Virus record (IMG/VR): IMGVR_UViG_3300048008_000179 | Coordinates: 1-29,533 of that record | Source of the DNA: a virus | DNA: 29,533 bases | Reading direction: 5' to 3' (one strand) | Shown: piece after piece, positions 5,907 to 13,795 of the stretch | Layout: the number at the start of each line of letters is the position of its first letter | Position numbering within the stretch: position 1 is the stretch's first letter | Made by a program: the position numbers and the translations under genes | Notes under the pieces: model-generated | The model's input: only the letters and a program-made list of their open reading frames with translations | Database searches by the model: none | Told to the model about the DNA's origin: nothing

Positions 5907-7119
5907 GCCACAAGATGACATCTTCTTCAGTGACTCACGGTTTAGGGCGGTGGTCGCTGGTAGACGATTTGGGAAGACGTTTCTGTCTACCCATGAGCTT
6001 CTTCGTGCTGCCCTAGAAGGCAAGAACAGGAACTGCTGGTATGTAGCTCCGACCTACAAGGCTGCAAAAGAGATAGCCTGGGACATGCTGAACGAGGCTT
6101 TGCCTGCTGGGTATATCAGTAAGCGGAACGAAACCGCACTATCGCTGACGCTGAAGAATGGTTCTACCATATCCCTTAAAGGGGCAGAGAAGCCTGACAA
6201 CCTCAGAGGGAGGGCGTTGGACTTTGTTGTTCTGGACGAGTTCGCAGATATGCGGAAAGAAGCGTGGTACGAAGTGCTTCGGCCCAGTCTGTCGGATCGT
6301 CATTCTGGAGATAATCCGACGCGGGCACTGTTCATTGGAACACCTAAGGGGCGTAACCATTTCTATGACATCTGGACGCGAGGCGTCGATGAGGAGGAGG
6401 GCTGGGAAGCCTTCCAGTATACGACCATCGAGGGCGGCAATGTTGATGAAGCTGAGATCGAGGCAGCGCGGAATGACCTAGATCAGAGGACATTCGACCA
6501 AGAGTACGGCGCTAAATTTATCAATTTTGCAGGGGTAATTTACTACGCATTCAGCCGAGAGGAGAGCGTGCGGAAGGGTTACATGAACGACCAGCTACAT
6601 ATCGGCATGGACTTCAACCTAGACCCTATGAGTGCAGCAGTGTGCGTGAGGGAGGCGGATACGATCCAAGTGATCGACGAGATCGTTATTTATGGATCAA
6701 ACACCGATGAGATGGTGGACGAGATAAAGCAAAGGTATGGTGACAGGCAAATCACTATCTACCCTGACCCAGCCAGCAAGCAGAGAAAGACTAGCGCGGG
6801 AGGGCGGACAGACCTATCAATCCTCCAGAACGCAGGGTTTGCGGTAAAGGTGCGGAACAGTCACCCCGCAATCAGGGACAGAATCAACAGCGTAAACAGC
6901 AGGCTACGCTCCACCAGTGGAGTGCGGTCTTTGTTTATTGACCCCAAGTGCAAGCAGACCATCGCTTCCCTTGAACGACAGACCTACAAGGAAGGCACTA
7001 GCCAACCCAACAAAGATGACGGCTATGACCACATGAATGACGCGCTAGGGTATCTGGTCGAGTACCTGTACCCGATTCGTAAGCAAAGAGAAATTGAACA
7101 ACCAGTGAGGTGGAGCTAG
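5893..7119 (+). CDS. terL: Terminase large subunit
   Basis: A 408-residue packaging ATPase and nuclease from GTG 5893, chosen because GAGAGG precedes it. Upstream in-frame starts lie inside the small-subunit gene. Walker A is AGRRFGKT (22-29) and Walker B is FVVLDE (111-116), followed by the coupling motif FIGTPKG. The C-terminal RNase H-like nuclease has acidic residues D240 (GMDFNLDP), D292 (YPDPASKQRK) and D383 within the DHMNDALGYLVEY helix. This motor drives DNA into the procapsid through the portal, whose gene follows directly. Length and motifs are complete. Confidence 0.96.
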   Translation: MKLTRPQDDIFFSDSRFRAVVAGRRFGKTFLSTHELLRAALEGKNRNCWYVAPTYKAAKEIAWDMLNEALPAGYISKRNETALSLTLKNGSTISLKGAEKPDNLRGRALDFVVLDEFADMRKEAWYEVLRPSLSDRHSGDNPTRALFIGTPKGRNHFYDIWTRGVDEEEGWEAFQYTTIEGGNVDEAEIEAARNDLDQRTFDQEYGAKFINFAGVIYYAFSREESVRKGYMNDQLHIGMDFNLDPMSAAVCVREADTIQVIDEIVIYGSNTDEMVDEIKQRYGDRQITIYPDPASKQRKTSAGGRTDLSILQNAGFAVKVRNSHPAIRDRINSVNSRLRSTSGVRSLFIDPKCKQTIASLERQTYKEGTSQPNKDDGYDHMNDALGYLVEYLYPIRKQREIEQPVRWS

Positions 7120-8501
7120 TGGCATCTAACATCGAATATCAGCACCCGGACTACGACGCCAATGAGAATAGGTGGGAGCTTTATGTTCGCTCATACCTTG
7201 GGGGTGAGGAGTATCAAGCAGGCAACTACCTGACTGGCTACTTGAACGAGTCAGAGAACGAGTATGCTCGACGCATACAGTTGACCCCGATTGATAACCA
7301 CTGCCGCAACGTGGTTCACATCTACAGTTCGTTCCTGTGGCGCACTCCCCCTGTTCGCGTGTTCAACTCTCTAGCCAATAACCCAGCGCTAGAAGCGATG
7401 ATAAACGATTCCGACTTGGACGGCGCAAGCCTCAACAGTTTTATGAAGCAGGCCCAGATATGGTCATCGGTTTATGGTCACGTCTGGATTCTTGTGGACA
7501 AGCCAGAGTCCAACGCGCAGACGAGAGCGGAGGAGCTAGACCAAGATATACGGCCCTATCTGTCGCTGTTTACCCCTGAAAACGTCTTCGACTGGAAGTG
7601 GGAGCGCACGCCCTCTGGACGCTTTGAACTCACCTACCTGAAGCTAAGGGAAGCGGTAGACCGTGAGAACGCCACAACCAAGGTGAGCTACTACCGCATC
7701 TGGCGCAAAGACACGATCCAGCAGTGGAAGTCTGACGGCGACAAGGAGCAGATGGTTAGCGAGATAGACAACCCACTGGGCAAGATTCCAGCGGTCTATC
7801 TACCTGCCCAACGTAGTGTGACCCGTGGTGTGGGAGTGAGTGACCTGTCAGACATCGCCTACATGCAGAAAGCTATCTATAGTGAGCTATCAGAGATCGA
7901 GCAGCTAATCAGGATCAGCAACCACCCCTCTCTGGTTAAGACCTACGACACAGATGCGAGCGCGGGAGCGGGTTCTGTTATCAACGTACCCGATGACGCA
8001 GCCGAAACCATGAAGCCGTTTCTGTTACAACCCTCTGGTCAGAACATCAACAGCATCAGGGAGTCCATCAAGGACAAGGTGGAGTCCATCAACCGCATGG
8101 CCCAGATGGGCGCTGTACGCGGAACAGATGCGAAGACGATGTCAGGCATTGCCATGCAGACCGAGTTCCAAATGCTCAACGCTAAGCTGTCAGAGAAAGC
8201 CGACCTATTGGAGTTAGCCGAGGAACACTTGTGGACGTACTTCTGCAACTGGCTAGACGTAACGCCAGACGTGGAGGTGTTCTATCCTGATTCCTTCGAT
8301 ATCCGCGACTACGACAAAGAGCTTGAGTTCTTGCAGAAGATGAAAGCCAGCGGCGTGAGATCAGTGACATTAGCGCAAGAGCTAGACAAGCAGATAGCCG
8401 ACCTCGCCCTTGATGATGACAAGTTGGCGCAATCCCATGTGGAGATTGAGGGATCAGCGCAGGTTCTAGGGCAGTTCCCAGTGGTGGATAACAACCAGTA
8501 A
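7119..8501 (+). CDS. Portal protein (DUF4055-like)
   Basis: A 460-residue protein directly after the large terminase. The GTG at 7119 overlaps the terminase stop by one base and has a GGTGGAG ribosome site. A GTG at 7110 is the alternative. The sequence has an N-terminal beta region (RRIQLTPIDNHCRNVVHIYSSFLWR) and a long helical stretch with EIEQLIRISNHPSL. The later MSGIAMQTEFQMLNAKLSEKADLLELAEEHLW helix is typical of DUF4055 and SPP1-type portal proteins. Twelve copies would form the DNA channel at one capsid vertex. Position and size agree with portal. Confidence 0.85.
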   Translation: MASNIEYQHPDYDANENRWELYVRSYLGGEEYQAGNYLTGYLNESENEYARRIQLTPIDNHCRNVVHIYSSFLWRTPPVRVFNSLANNPALEAMINDSDLDGASLNSFMKQAQIWSSVYGHVWILVDKPESNAQTRAEELDQDIRPYLSLFTPENVFDWKWERTPSGRFELTYLKLREAVDRENATTKVSYYRIWRKDTIQQWKSDGDKEQMVSEIDNPLGKIPAVYLPAQRSVTRGVGVSDLSDIAYMQKAIYSELSEIEQLIRISNHPSLVKTYDTDASAGAGSVINVPDDAAETMKPFLLQPSGQNINSIRESIKDKVESINRMAQMGAVRGTDAKTMSGIAMQTEFQMLNAKLSEKADLLELAEEHLWTYFCNWLDVTPDVEVFYPDSFDIRDYDKELEFLQKMKASGVRSVTLAQELDKQIADLALDDDKLAQSHVEIEGSAQVLGQFPVVDNNQ

Positions 8502-9379
8502 TGGCGGCACCTGATGACTACGCAGAGTTCCTAGAGCGCCTAGCTTTACAGCATCAGCTTCGATTGGCCGATGCTCTGCAAACGCTAGAAGGCCGTCTTG
8601 CTGGTTATATGCAAACCGCGCCTGCTACGGATGGCGAATTGTTTGATATGGAGTGGGCTTTATCCGCTCGCTCAGAGATCAGGCAAGCGATGGAGGAAGA
8701 GTATCTCGCGGAGGTGCAAGATATCCTTGGTGACTATCAAGAGGTGGCTCAACAGCAGCTGGACATGCTCAACACCTTTGGGCAGTTCACCAGAGTCCCG
8801 CCAGAAGTCATCTCAGGGCTACAACGGCAGTCCTTCCAAGGGTTTGAGGCGTTAGCCTCACAGCAGCTAGATGTCCTATCCAATGGAGTTTATCAGGCAT
8901 CACTCACCGGCAGAGGCAAAGCCGACTTCATCGAGCAACTGAGAGGTAGTATCAATGGAATCTATCAAGCAAGCGATCAAGCGGAAATTCAAGAACTGGT
9001 GGAAGTGGCTCAAAACGCAACTGGAGCCAGACAACAGGCGGCGATTGATCGACTCCATAGAGTTTATGCTGCTGACCGCTTGGGCAATAACCTTCGGCGT
9101 TATGCGTCACTTTATGCAGTGGATTCGCTCAATCAATTTTCCTCGACGCTAACTATCACAACCGCCAATGAGCAAGGCATTGACCGCTTTGAATACTACG
9201 GTGACCTCATACTGGATAGCCGTCAGTTCTGCCGAGATCACATAGACAAGGTCTATAACAGAGCGCAGATCAAGAAGATCTGGAAGGGAGAGTGGGCAGG
9301 CAAGGCTCCAGGTGATCCGTTCATCGTGAGGGGTGGGTACAACTGCCGCCATCAATGGCTACCAATCGTAGAGGAATAA
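8501..9379 (+). CDS. MuF-like head morphogenesis protein
   Basis: A 292-residue protein starting at ATG 8501 overlapping the portal stop (TAATG). The N-terminal two thirds are helical. The C-terminal region contains the MuF-type signature: RFEYYGDLILDSRQFCRDHIDKVY, a spacer, then GDPFIVRGGYNCRHQWLPI. Proteins of this family are minor capsid proteins encoded just after the portal and may be packaged into the head. No toxin domain is fused at the C-terminus. Confidence 0.85.
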   Translation: MAAPDDYAEFLERLALQHQLRLADALQTLEGRLAGYMQTAPATDGELFDMEWALSARSEIRQAMEEEYLAEVQDILGDYQEVAQQQLDMLNTFGQFTRVPPEVISGLQRQSFQGFEALASQQLDVLSNGVYQASLTGRGKADFIEQLRGSINGIYQASDQAEIQELVEVAQNATGARQQAAIDRLHRVYAADRLGNNLRRYASLYAVDSLNQFSSTLTITTANEQGIDRFEYYGDLILDSRQFCRDHIDKVYNRAQIKKIWKGEWAGKAPGDPFIVRGGYNCRHQWLPIVEE

Positions 9380-9381
9380 CT

Positions 9382-9639
9382 ATGTCCAAAGAATTAGACC
9401 GCGCCAAGAATCTGGTCGCTAGACGGCCAATCCCACCAGCTATCCGCGAACTGTTGGAGCCGTTAGCAGCGGCGGCACCAGAGGAAGAGAAGCTGGAGTT
9501 TGAAGACCTCTATGGAATCGTGAACGTGCTGCTCCCCCTCCCCAAGAAGACTAGGAAGAAAAAAGATGCCGAGCCATTACGGACACAGCAAGACGAAGAA
9601 GAAAAAGAAGAAGCCAATGAGCAGCCGAAAGAGGACTAA
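9382..9639 (+). CDS. Small charged hypothetical protein, 85 residues
   Basis: The start at ATG 9382 is supported by GAGGAA five bases upstream. An in-frame ATG at 9355 overlaps the preceding gene and is less likely. The N-terminal half is helical (SKELDRAKNLVARRPIPPAIRELLEPL). The C-terminal third is highly charged, first basic (KKTRKKKDAE) then acidic (DEEEKEEANEQPKED), so it is likely disordered. It sits between the MuF-like gene and the capsid-cassette promoter. It could assist head assembly, but no family is recognised. Confidence 0.7.
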   Translation: MSKELDRAKNLVARRPIPPAIRELLEPLAAAAPEEEKLEFEDLYGIVNVLLPLPKKTRKKKDAEPLRTQQDEEEKEEANEQPKED

Positions 9640-9659
9640 TAGAAATTAACCGCCAGCTA

Positions 9660-9686
9660 TTGACATCCCTGTGAAGCTGGTATAAT
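9660..9686 (+). promoter_or_regulatory. Extended -10 promoter for scaffold and capsid genes
   Basis: TTGACA at 9660-9665 and TATAAT at 9681-9686 both match consensus perfectly, with a short 15-bp spacer. TGG just before TATAAT gives the extended -10 element, which can compensate for poor spacing. Transcription would begin near 9693, before the scaffold ATG at 9712. It lies in the only clear gap (9640-9711) in this part of the late operon. Confidence 0.75.
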
Positions 9687-9711
9687 GCCCCCACTCGAAA
9701 GAGGTTCGTAC

Positions 9712-10380
9712 ATGAGCGAAGAAGTCATGGTTGAAAGCACTGAAACTGAACCAGTGCAGGATACGGAAGTTCAGGAAAGCAAAACGTTTACCCAGGAGGA
9801 GCTTGATCGCATTGTTGCTGATCGAATCCAGAGGGAGAGGCGAAAGCTAGACAAGAAGCTGGAAGGTATCGACATCGAGGAAGCTCGCCAACTCATGCTT
9901 GAGCGTGAACAGGCGCAGATTGAACGCCAAAAGGAAAAAGGCGAGTTCGAGCAGGTACTGAAGCAGACTGTCGAAAAGAAGGATCTGGAGCTTGCCGCTA
10001 TGCGAGCCGCGTTAGAAACCACCAAGATAGACGGTGCGTTACTGACGGCAGCTAGCAAGCACAACGCTGTAGACTCCCAACAGGTATCGCAGTTGCTGCG
10101 GAATCGTGTAAAACTCTCCGACGATGGTTCGGTTGAAGTCTTAGACGATAACGGAACAGTCCGATACAACGACAAAGCCGACCCCCTCTCAGTTGATGAG
10201 TTGGTGGGTGACTTTCTTACGGCTAACCCGCATTTTGTCAGAGCCTCCCAAGGTGGCGCTGGCACTCAGGGAATGGCTGGTGGCTCCACGCAGAAGCCTA
10301 TATCTGTGGCTGACATGGTAGAAAACTGGAACGACGGAGGGCGAGAAGCCTTTGCCGCGTTAAAGAAGAAAGCCAAATAA
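9712..10380 (+). CDS. Capsid scaffolding protein
   Basis: A 222-residue protein with AAGAGG seven bases before ATG 9712. Longer in-frame readings reach back into the promoter and are rejected. The N-terminus is acidic (VMVESTETEPVQDTEVQESK) and is followed by a long charged coiled coil from about residue 25 to 105 (QEELDRIVADRIQRERRKLD, then repeated Gln/Glu/Lys heptads). The C-terminus ends in a basic helix (EAFAALKKKAK), as expected for binding the coat protein. Its position immediately before the capsid gene is classic. It would direct procapsid assembly and then leave. Confidence 0.85.
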   Translation: MSEEVMVESTETEPVQDTEVQESKTFTQEELDRIVADRIQRERRKLDKKLEGIDIEEARQLMLEREQAQIERQKEKGEFEQVLKQTVEKKDLELAAMRAALETTKIDGALLTAASKHNAVDSQQVSQLLRNRVKLSDDGSVEVLDDNGTVRYNDKADPLSVDELVGDFLTANPHFVRASQGGAGTQGMAGGSTQKPISVADMVENWNDGGREAFAALKKKAK

Positions 10381-10405
10381 ACCACTTTTGATATAGGACA
10401 TAACT

Positions 10406-11239
10406 ATGGCTGCTACAACTAGCACAACCCTTGACGACCTGTTTGCGAACATCATCGCTCAGGCACGATTCACCGCTGAAGAAGAATCCCTAATGATGGG
10501 ATTGGTGACTCAGTACAACATCGGCGACGAAGCTGGCAAGACGATTCAGGTGCCAAAGTACCCTGCAATCACTGCCGCTGACCTAACCGAAGGCACCGAC
10601 CTGACCAGCACGACTGTTTCTACTTCCTCTGTTGACATCACCGTTGGTGAAGTTGGCGCGCAGGTAGTATTGACCGACCTGGCTGCTATGGGTGCTGGCA
10701 ACCCTGCTGAAGAGTTGGGTACGGTACTGGGTAACGCTATCGCCACCAAGATGGACGCAGACCTGATCGCTTTGTTCGATGGGTTCAGCACTTCCTTCGG
10801 CGCTGCCGCTCAAGAGATCACTGTTGCTGATCTGTTTAAGGCTGCTGCTACCTTGCGTAACAACAAGGCACAAGGCGACATCTTCGCGGTTGTAAACCCT
10901 TTCCAGGCGTATCAACTGAAAGCCAACCTAACCAATACCTTCGCTAACCCCAACGGTGGTGACGCGCAGAACACGGCTATGGTTAACGCTTACGTTGGAA
11001 CCATCGCTGGAATCGACATCTATGAGTCATCCAATGTGACTGTAGACGGTTCTGGTGACGCGAAAGGCGCTGTCTTCTCACGCGAGGCTTTGGCTATCGC
11101 TATGAAGCGCGACTTCCAGATCGAAGCGCAACGAGACGCATCGCTACGGGCCTTCGAGCTTAACGCTACCGCCATTTATGGTGTGGGCGAGCTTGATGAC
11201 ACCTACGGCTGCGAGATGTTGTTCGACGCTAGCATCTAG
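10406..11239 (+). CDS. Major capsid protein
   Basis: A 277-residue protein with composition and layout of an HK97-fold coat protein of the N4-gp56/P22-like kind. It has an N-terminal helix (TTLDDLFANIIAQARFTAEE), then VPKYPAITAADLTEGTDLTS and repeated beta strands. The A-domain-like part has FAVVNPFQAYQLKANLTNTF, and AFSREALAIAMKRDFQIEAQRDASLRA-type sequence lies near the end. It is rich in Ala, Thr and Asp. The gene follows the scaffold in a promoter- and terminator-bounded cassette, which would allow high output. The start has no alternative nearby. Confidence 0.9.
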   Translation: MAATTSTTLDDLFANIIAQARFTAEEESLMMGLVTQYNIGDEAGKTIQVPKYPAITAADLTEGTDLTSTTVSTSSVDITVGEVGAQVVLTDLAAMGAGNPAEELGTVLGNAIATKMDADLIALFDGFSTSFGAAAQEITVADLFKAAATLRNNKAQGDIFAVVNPFQAYQLKANLTNTFANPNGGDAQNTAMVNAYVGTIAGIDIYESSNVTVDGSGDAKGAVFSREALAIAMKRDFQIEAQRDASLRAFELNATAIYGVGELDDTYGCEMLFDASI

Positions 11240-11250
11240 AGCGTTTGGAT

Positions 11251-11295
11251 GGCCCTGCCCCTATCTCTCCTTTGGGGTGGGGCCGTCCCTTTTTT
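11251..11295 (+). terminator. Intrinsic terminator after the capsid gene
   Basis: An 11-bp stem pairs 11251-11261 (GGCCCTGCCCC) with 11274-11284 (GGGGTGGGGCC), including two G-U pairs, around a 12-nt loop. A run of six T residues at 11290-11295 follows after GTCCC. The T-run starts a few bases from the stem, so termination may be partial, which would let the tail genes still be read at a lower level. Confidence 0.78.
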
Positions 11296-11305
11296 GGAGG
11301 TTCTA

Positions 11306-11593
11306 TTGGCTATAACTTACCGAGGCGAGCGGTTCGAGGGTTACAACAAACCCAAGCGCACACCTAAGCACCCAGATAAAAGCCATGCAGTATTGGCAAA
11401 GGAAGGCGACAAGGTGCGTCTGATCCGTTTTGGGCTACAAGGTGCGGAGAATAAGCCCCCTCGCAAGGGTGAGAGTGAGGCAGACAAGGCCAAGCGTAGA
11501 TCGTTCAAGGCTAGATTCGCCAAGCAGATAGCAGCAGGGCGCAAAGACAAAACAGCATCAGCCGCGTATTGGGCTGACAAGGTGAAGTGGTAA
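11306..11593 (+). CDS. Conserved hypothetical phage protein, 95 residues
   Basis: The start is TTG at 11306, with GGAGG five bases upstream. An ATG at 11249 in frame would translate through the terminator hairpin and is rejected. The protein is basic, with ITYRGERFEGYNKPKRTPKHPDK near the N-terminus and a C-terminal SFKARFAKQIAAGRKDKTASAAYWADKVKW-type segment that I associate with small proteins near head genes in other phages. Its function is not known. It may be a virion-associated or DNA-interacting protein given its charge. It overlaps the next gene by one base. Confidence 0.75.
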   Translation: MAITYRGERFEGYNKPKRTPKHPDKSHAVLAKEGDKVRLIRFGLQGAENKPPRKGESEADKAKRRSFKARFAKQIAAGRKDKTASAAYWADKVKW

Positions 11594-12006
11594 TGGCATT
11601 TTCTCAAGACTCCGATCTGGTAGCCCTTGTCCCTGACATCTTGGACTTCGGCATCACATCCTTTGCGACTGAACACACGAAAGCGCAAACAGATTTAACC
11701 CGTACCATCCGAAACGAGTGGTGGTACAAGAAGCAGATCCCAGGGGAAATGAACCCCGCTTATCTGACAGATTCCCAGTGGACTCGCTGCAATGCCTACT
11801 TGGTGTTGTGGAAGTTCGCCCTCCCCCAGCTAACCAACTGGGTTCAAGATGACCGCTTTCTCAACATGATTAACTTCTACCAGCAGCGCTACCAAGAAGA
11901 ACTGGTGGCGGTGTTTGCTGATGGTGTTGAGTATGACGACGACGCAAGCGGCACCATTGAAGATGATGAGAAGGGCATTGTCGCTTATGGGCGACTCACA
12001 CGATGA
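11593..12006 (+). CDS. Probable head-tail connector (neck) protein
   Basis: A 137-residue protein starting at ATG 11593, overlapping the previous stop (TAATG). It is mostly helical and rich in aromatics (NEWWYKKQIPGEMNPAYLTDSQWTRC...YLVLWKFALPQLTNW), with an acidic C-terminal stretch (EYDDDASGTIEDDEKG). Its position between the capsid and the tail-completion gene, and its length, fit a connector or adaptor protein under the portal. The call rests mainly on gene order. Confidence 0.6.
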   Translation: MAFSQDSDLVALVPDILDFGITSFATEHTKAQTDLTRTIRNEWWYKKQIPGEMNPAYLTDSQWTRCNAYLVLWKFALPQLTNWVQDDRFLNMINFYQQRYQEELVAVFADGVEYDDDASGTIEDDEKGIVAYGRLTR

Positions 12007-12446
12007 GCATTGGCCTGAAGATCAGCATAAACCCCAAGGATCTAAAGGGGTTGACTGAGAAAAAGCGCCAAGAGATTCAGCGCAGGATCTCCCCTGCCAT
12101 TGATAAGACGGCAACCCTAGGCGAGCAGATAATTCTGGGGCGTACCAAGAAAGGAGTCGGCATTGATGGCCCCTTCAAGCTGTACTCCCCTGCCTATGTT
12201 GAGTTCCGGCGCACAAAGCTCCGCAAAGAGACCCCCAACTTGGTCAACCTTAATGCAACTGGGGACATGTTGCGCTCTGTACAGGTGGAGGGGAGCAAAG
12301 GCGGAAGGGTGGCTAGTATCTACCTTGTTGGTCAGTTCAACGCTCAGAAGGCTTACTGGACGGACAGACAGCGTCCTTGGTGGGGCTTCAACAACCAAGA
12401 AGAGTCACGCATGGCTAAGTTATTCCGTAAGGAGCTTCTGCGATGA
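12003..12446 (+). CDS. Virion morphogenesis / tail-completion protein
   Basis: A 147-residue basic protein starting MSIGLKISINPKDLKGLTEK, overlapping the upstream stop by 4 nt (ATGA). The pattern of an N-terminal helix, then GPFKLYSPAYVEFRRTKLR, NLNATGDMLRSVQVEG and a C-terminal FNNQEESRMAKLFRKELLR resembles the gp10-like/virion morphogenesis family, whose members join tail to head. Its neighbours, a connector before and a tail terminator after, agree. Confidence 0.75.
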   Translation: MSIGLKISINPKDLKGLTEKKRQEIQRRISPAIDKTATLGEQIILGRTKKGVGIDGPFKLYSPAYVEFRRTKLRKETPNLVNLNATGDMLRSVQVEGSKGGRVASIYLVGQFNAQKAYWTDRQRPWWGFNNQEESRMAKLFRKELLR

Positions 12447-12877
12447 GTGTGAGAGAGAACATAGCCGCAAACTTGGTGACAGCGCTACAAGCCGTAACTA
12501 CCCCAGTTACCATCAAGTTTGTTACTCGGGAGCCATTCGACTTTGACAAGTTAAGCAATGCCCAATATCCCGCGGTCTTGGTTAGGACTACCAGCGAGGA
12601 CAGAGGTGACTCCACATTGGGTGGAGCGGCAGCACAACGCTTGGCAACGATTGACTATCAACTTGTCTGCTATGTGAAGGGGACAGGCTTAGACCAAGCA
12701 AGGAATAACATCGTCGAGGCTATAGAAGAAAAGCTAGACGAAGACAGATCGCGTGGTGGCAATGCTATTGATACACAGATCATAAGCGTAGACACCGATG
12801 ACGGCAGTATTGCCCCAGTGGGTGGGGTGATTATAACGGTACGCATCGAGTACCAATACACTAGAGGCACAACCTAA
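12443..12877 (+). CDS. Tail terminator protein
   Basis: A 144-residue protein overlapping the previous gene by 4 nt. An N-terminal helix (VRENIAANLVTALQAVTTP) is followed by alternating strands, with YPAVLVRTTSEDR, IDYQLVCYVKG, a helix NNIVEAIEEKLDED and a final strand GVIITVRIEYQY. This alpha/beta plan is typical of tail terminator (gpU-like) proteins that stop tube growth and bind the head. It sits directly before the tail tube gene as expected. Confidence 0.75.
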   Translation: MSVRENIAANLVTALQAVTTPVTIKFVTREPFDFDKLSNAQYPAVLVRTTSEDRGDSTLGGAAAQRLATIDYQLVCYVKGTGLDQARNNIVEAIEEKLDEDRSRGGNAIDTQIISVDTDDGSIAPVGGVIITVRIEYQYTRGTT

Positions 12878-12887
12878 GAGGTGAAGC

Positions 12888-13289
12888 ATGGCAACGACTA
12901 AAGGCTCAAGCGGCGTAGTCAAATTGGCGGTAAGCGGCGGCAGTGTCGCTGCTATGGGTGAGATTCGTAGTTTCACCTTGGATGAAACGGCAGACACAAT
13001 TGAAGATTCTGTGATGGGCGATACCGCCCGCACTTATGTTTCTTCGTTGACCACTGCCACTCTCTCCGTGGACGTTTACTGGGATGATGCGGATGCAGTC
13101 CAACTGGTAATGGATGCGGCGGCAGACCTTGATTGGGAACTGTACCCAACGGGAACAGGCACTGGCGAGAAGTATTACAGTGGCTCTGGAATCCTGACGA
13201 GCAAGTCATTGACTGCCTCGTTTGATGGTATGGTTGAGGGTAGTTTCGCTCTGCAAGTATCTGGAGCGGTTACCGAAGCCACTGCATAA
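12888..13289 (+). CDS. Major tail tube protein
   Basis: A 133-residue protein starting MATTKGSSGVVKLAVSGGSV. It is beta-rich with Thr, Ser, Gly and Asp, includes IRSFTLDETADTIEDSVMGDTARTY and TLSVDVYWDDADAVQLVMDA, and ends in a strand (GSFALQVSGAVTEATA). This matches the TP901-1 type tail tube family, which forms hexameric rings around the tape measure. AGAGGTG six bases upstream is its ribosome site. The tail assembly chaperone follows. Confidence 0.85.
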   Translation: MATTKGSSGVVKLAVSGGSVAAMGEIRSFTLDETADTIEDSVMGDTARTYVSSLTTATLSVDVYWDDADAVQLVMDAAADLDWELYPTGTGTGEKYYSGSGILTSKSLTASFDGMVEGSFALQVSGAVTEATA

Positions 13290-13301
13290 AGGAATCCCCT
13301 G

Positions 13302-13652
13302 ATGGGTTTAGCTAAAGACTTACGAAACAGAAGAAAAGTGAATGCTCGAAAGATCGAGGTAGAGGCATGGGCTGATCCTGATGGACAGCCTTTTGCCATT
13401 TACTGCTTCCCGATCACTTGTTTTGACATGAACGAGATGCAGAAAAAGCACCCGAAGTTCATGGAAGGTATGACCATCGCATCAATGGTTGATTTGATTG
13501 TCTTGAAAGCCTGTGACGAGTCTGGAGACAGACTGTTTTCCTCGGGTGATGACAAGCACGACCTGATGGGTGAGGAGAGTTCAATCATCACAGACATAGC
13601 GGCAAGAATGTTCTCTGCCGTTCAGACTGTAGAGGATCACGAAAAAAACTAA
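13302..13652 (+). CDS. Tail assembly chaperone, short form (gpG-like)
   Basis: A 116-residue protein between tail tube and tape measure, the standard place for the tail chaperone pair. It begins MGLAKDLRNRRKVNARKIEVEAWADPDG, which resembles the head of gpG-like chaperones. The last codons GAA AAA AAC TAA contain a classic -1 slippery heptamer, so a fraction of ribosomes would continue into the downstream frame. The protein would bind the tape measure and recruit tail tube subunits. An AGGAATCCCC site precedes the ATG. Confidence 0.85.
   Translation: MGLAKDLRNRRKVNARKIEVEAWADPDGQPFAIYCFPITCFDMNEMQKKHPKFMEGMTIASMVDLIVLKACDESGDRLFSSGDDKHDLMGEESSIITDIAARMFSAVQTVEDHEKN
13643..13649 (+). promoter_or_regulatory. 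-1 programmed frameshift heptamer A-AAA-AAC
   Basis: The zero-frame codons are GAA AAA AAC TAA (13641-13652), and the heptamer is in the correct X-XXY-YYZ phase, with a stop right after it. Slipping back one base continues into a 48-residue open frame ending at 13795. A weak downstream stem (AGCCG with CGGCT about 40 nt later) may stimulate it, but I am unsure of that stem. Confidence 0.85.
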
Positions 13653-13795
13653 GAGCCGGTTCGTTGAGGTTCAACCTAGTTGCCTTGGCGGATCGGCTGC
13701 ATATGAGCATCGGAGAGGCCGAGCAGATGCCGTTGTCAGAGTTCAACGAGTGGATGGCCTACTTTAACTTGATAGGTACAGACGATGGCAAATGA
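13649..13795 (+). CDS. Frameshift extension of the tail chaperone (gpT-like, DUF4035-like)
   Basis: This segment is reached only by -1 frameshifting from 13302-13652. It adds 48 residues after residue 116, giving a 164-residue GT-type fusion. The added part, LRFNLVALADRLHMSIGEAE then PLSEFNEWMAYFNL, has the LA..L...VGE....S..E..EW.AYF pattern of DUF4035-like tail chaperone extensions. It has no ribosome site of its own, and its stop overlaps the tape measure start by 11 bases. In long-tailed phages the extension contacts tail tube subunits while the shared part binds the tape measure. Confidence 0.85.
   Translation, partial: LRAGSLRFNLVALADRLHMSIGEAEQMPLSEFNEWMAYFNLIGTDDGK

Noticed and set aside
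9771-10265. 164-residue minus-strand open frame
   Set aside because: Antisense to the scaffold gene, serine-rich as expected from reversing Glu/Lys-rich codons, and in a solid rightward operon.
11249-11305. ATG start at 11249 for the gene after the capsid
   Set aside because: It would translate the terminator hairpin into MALPLSLLWGG-type sequence. The TTG at 11306 has a GGAGG site.
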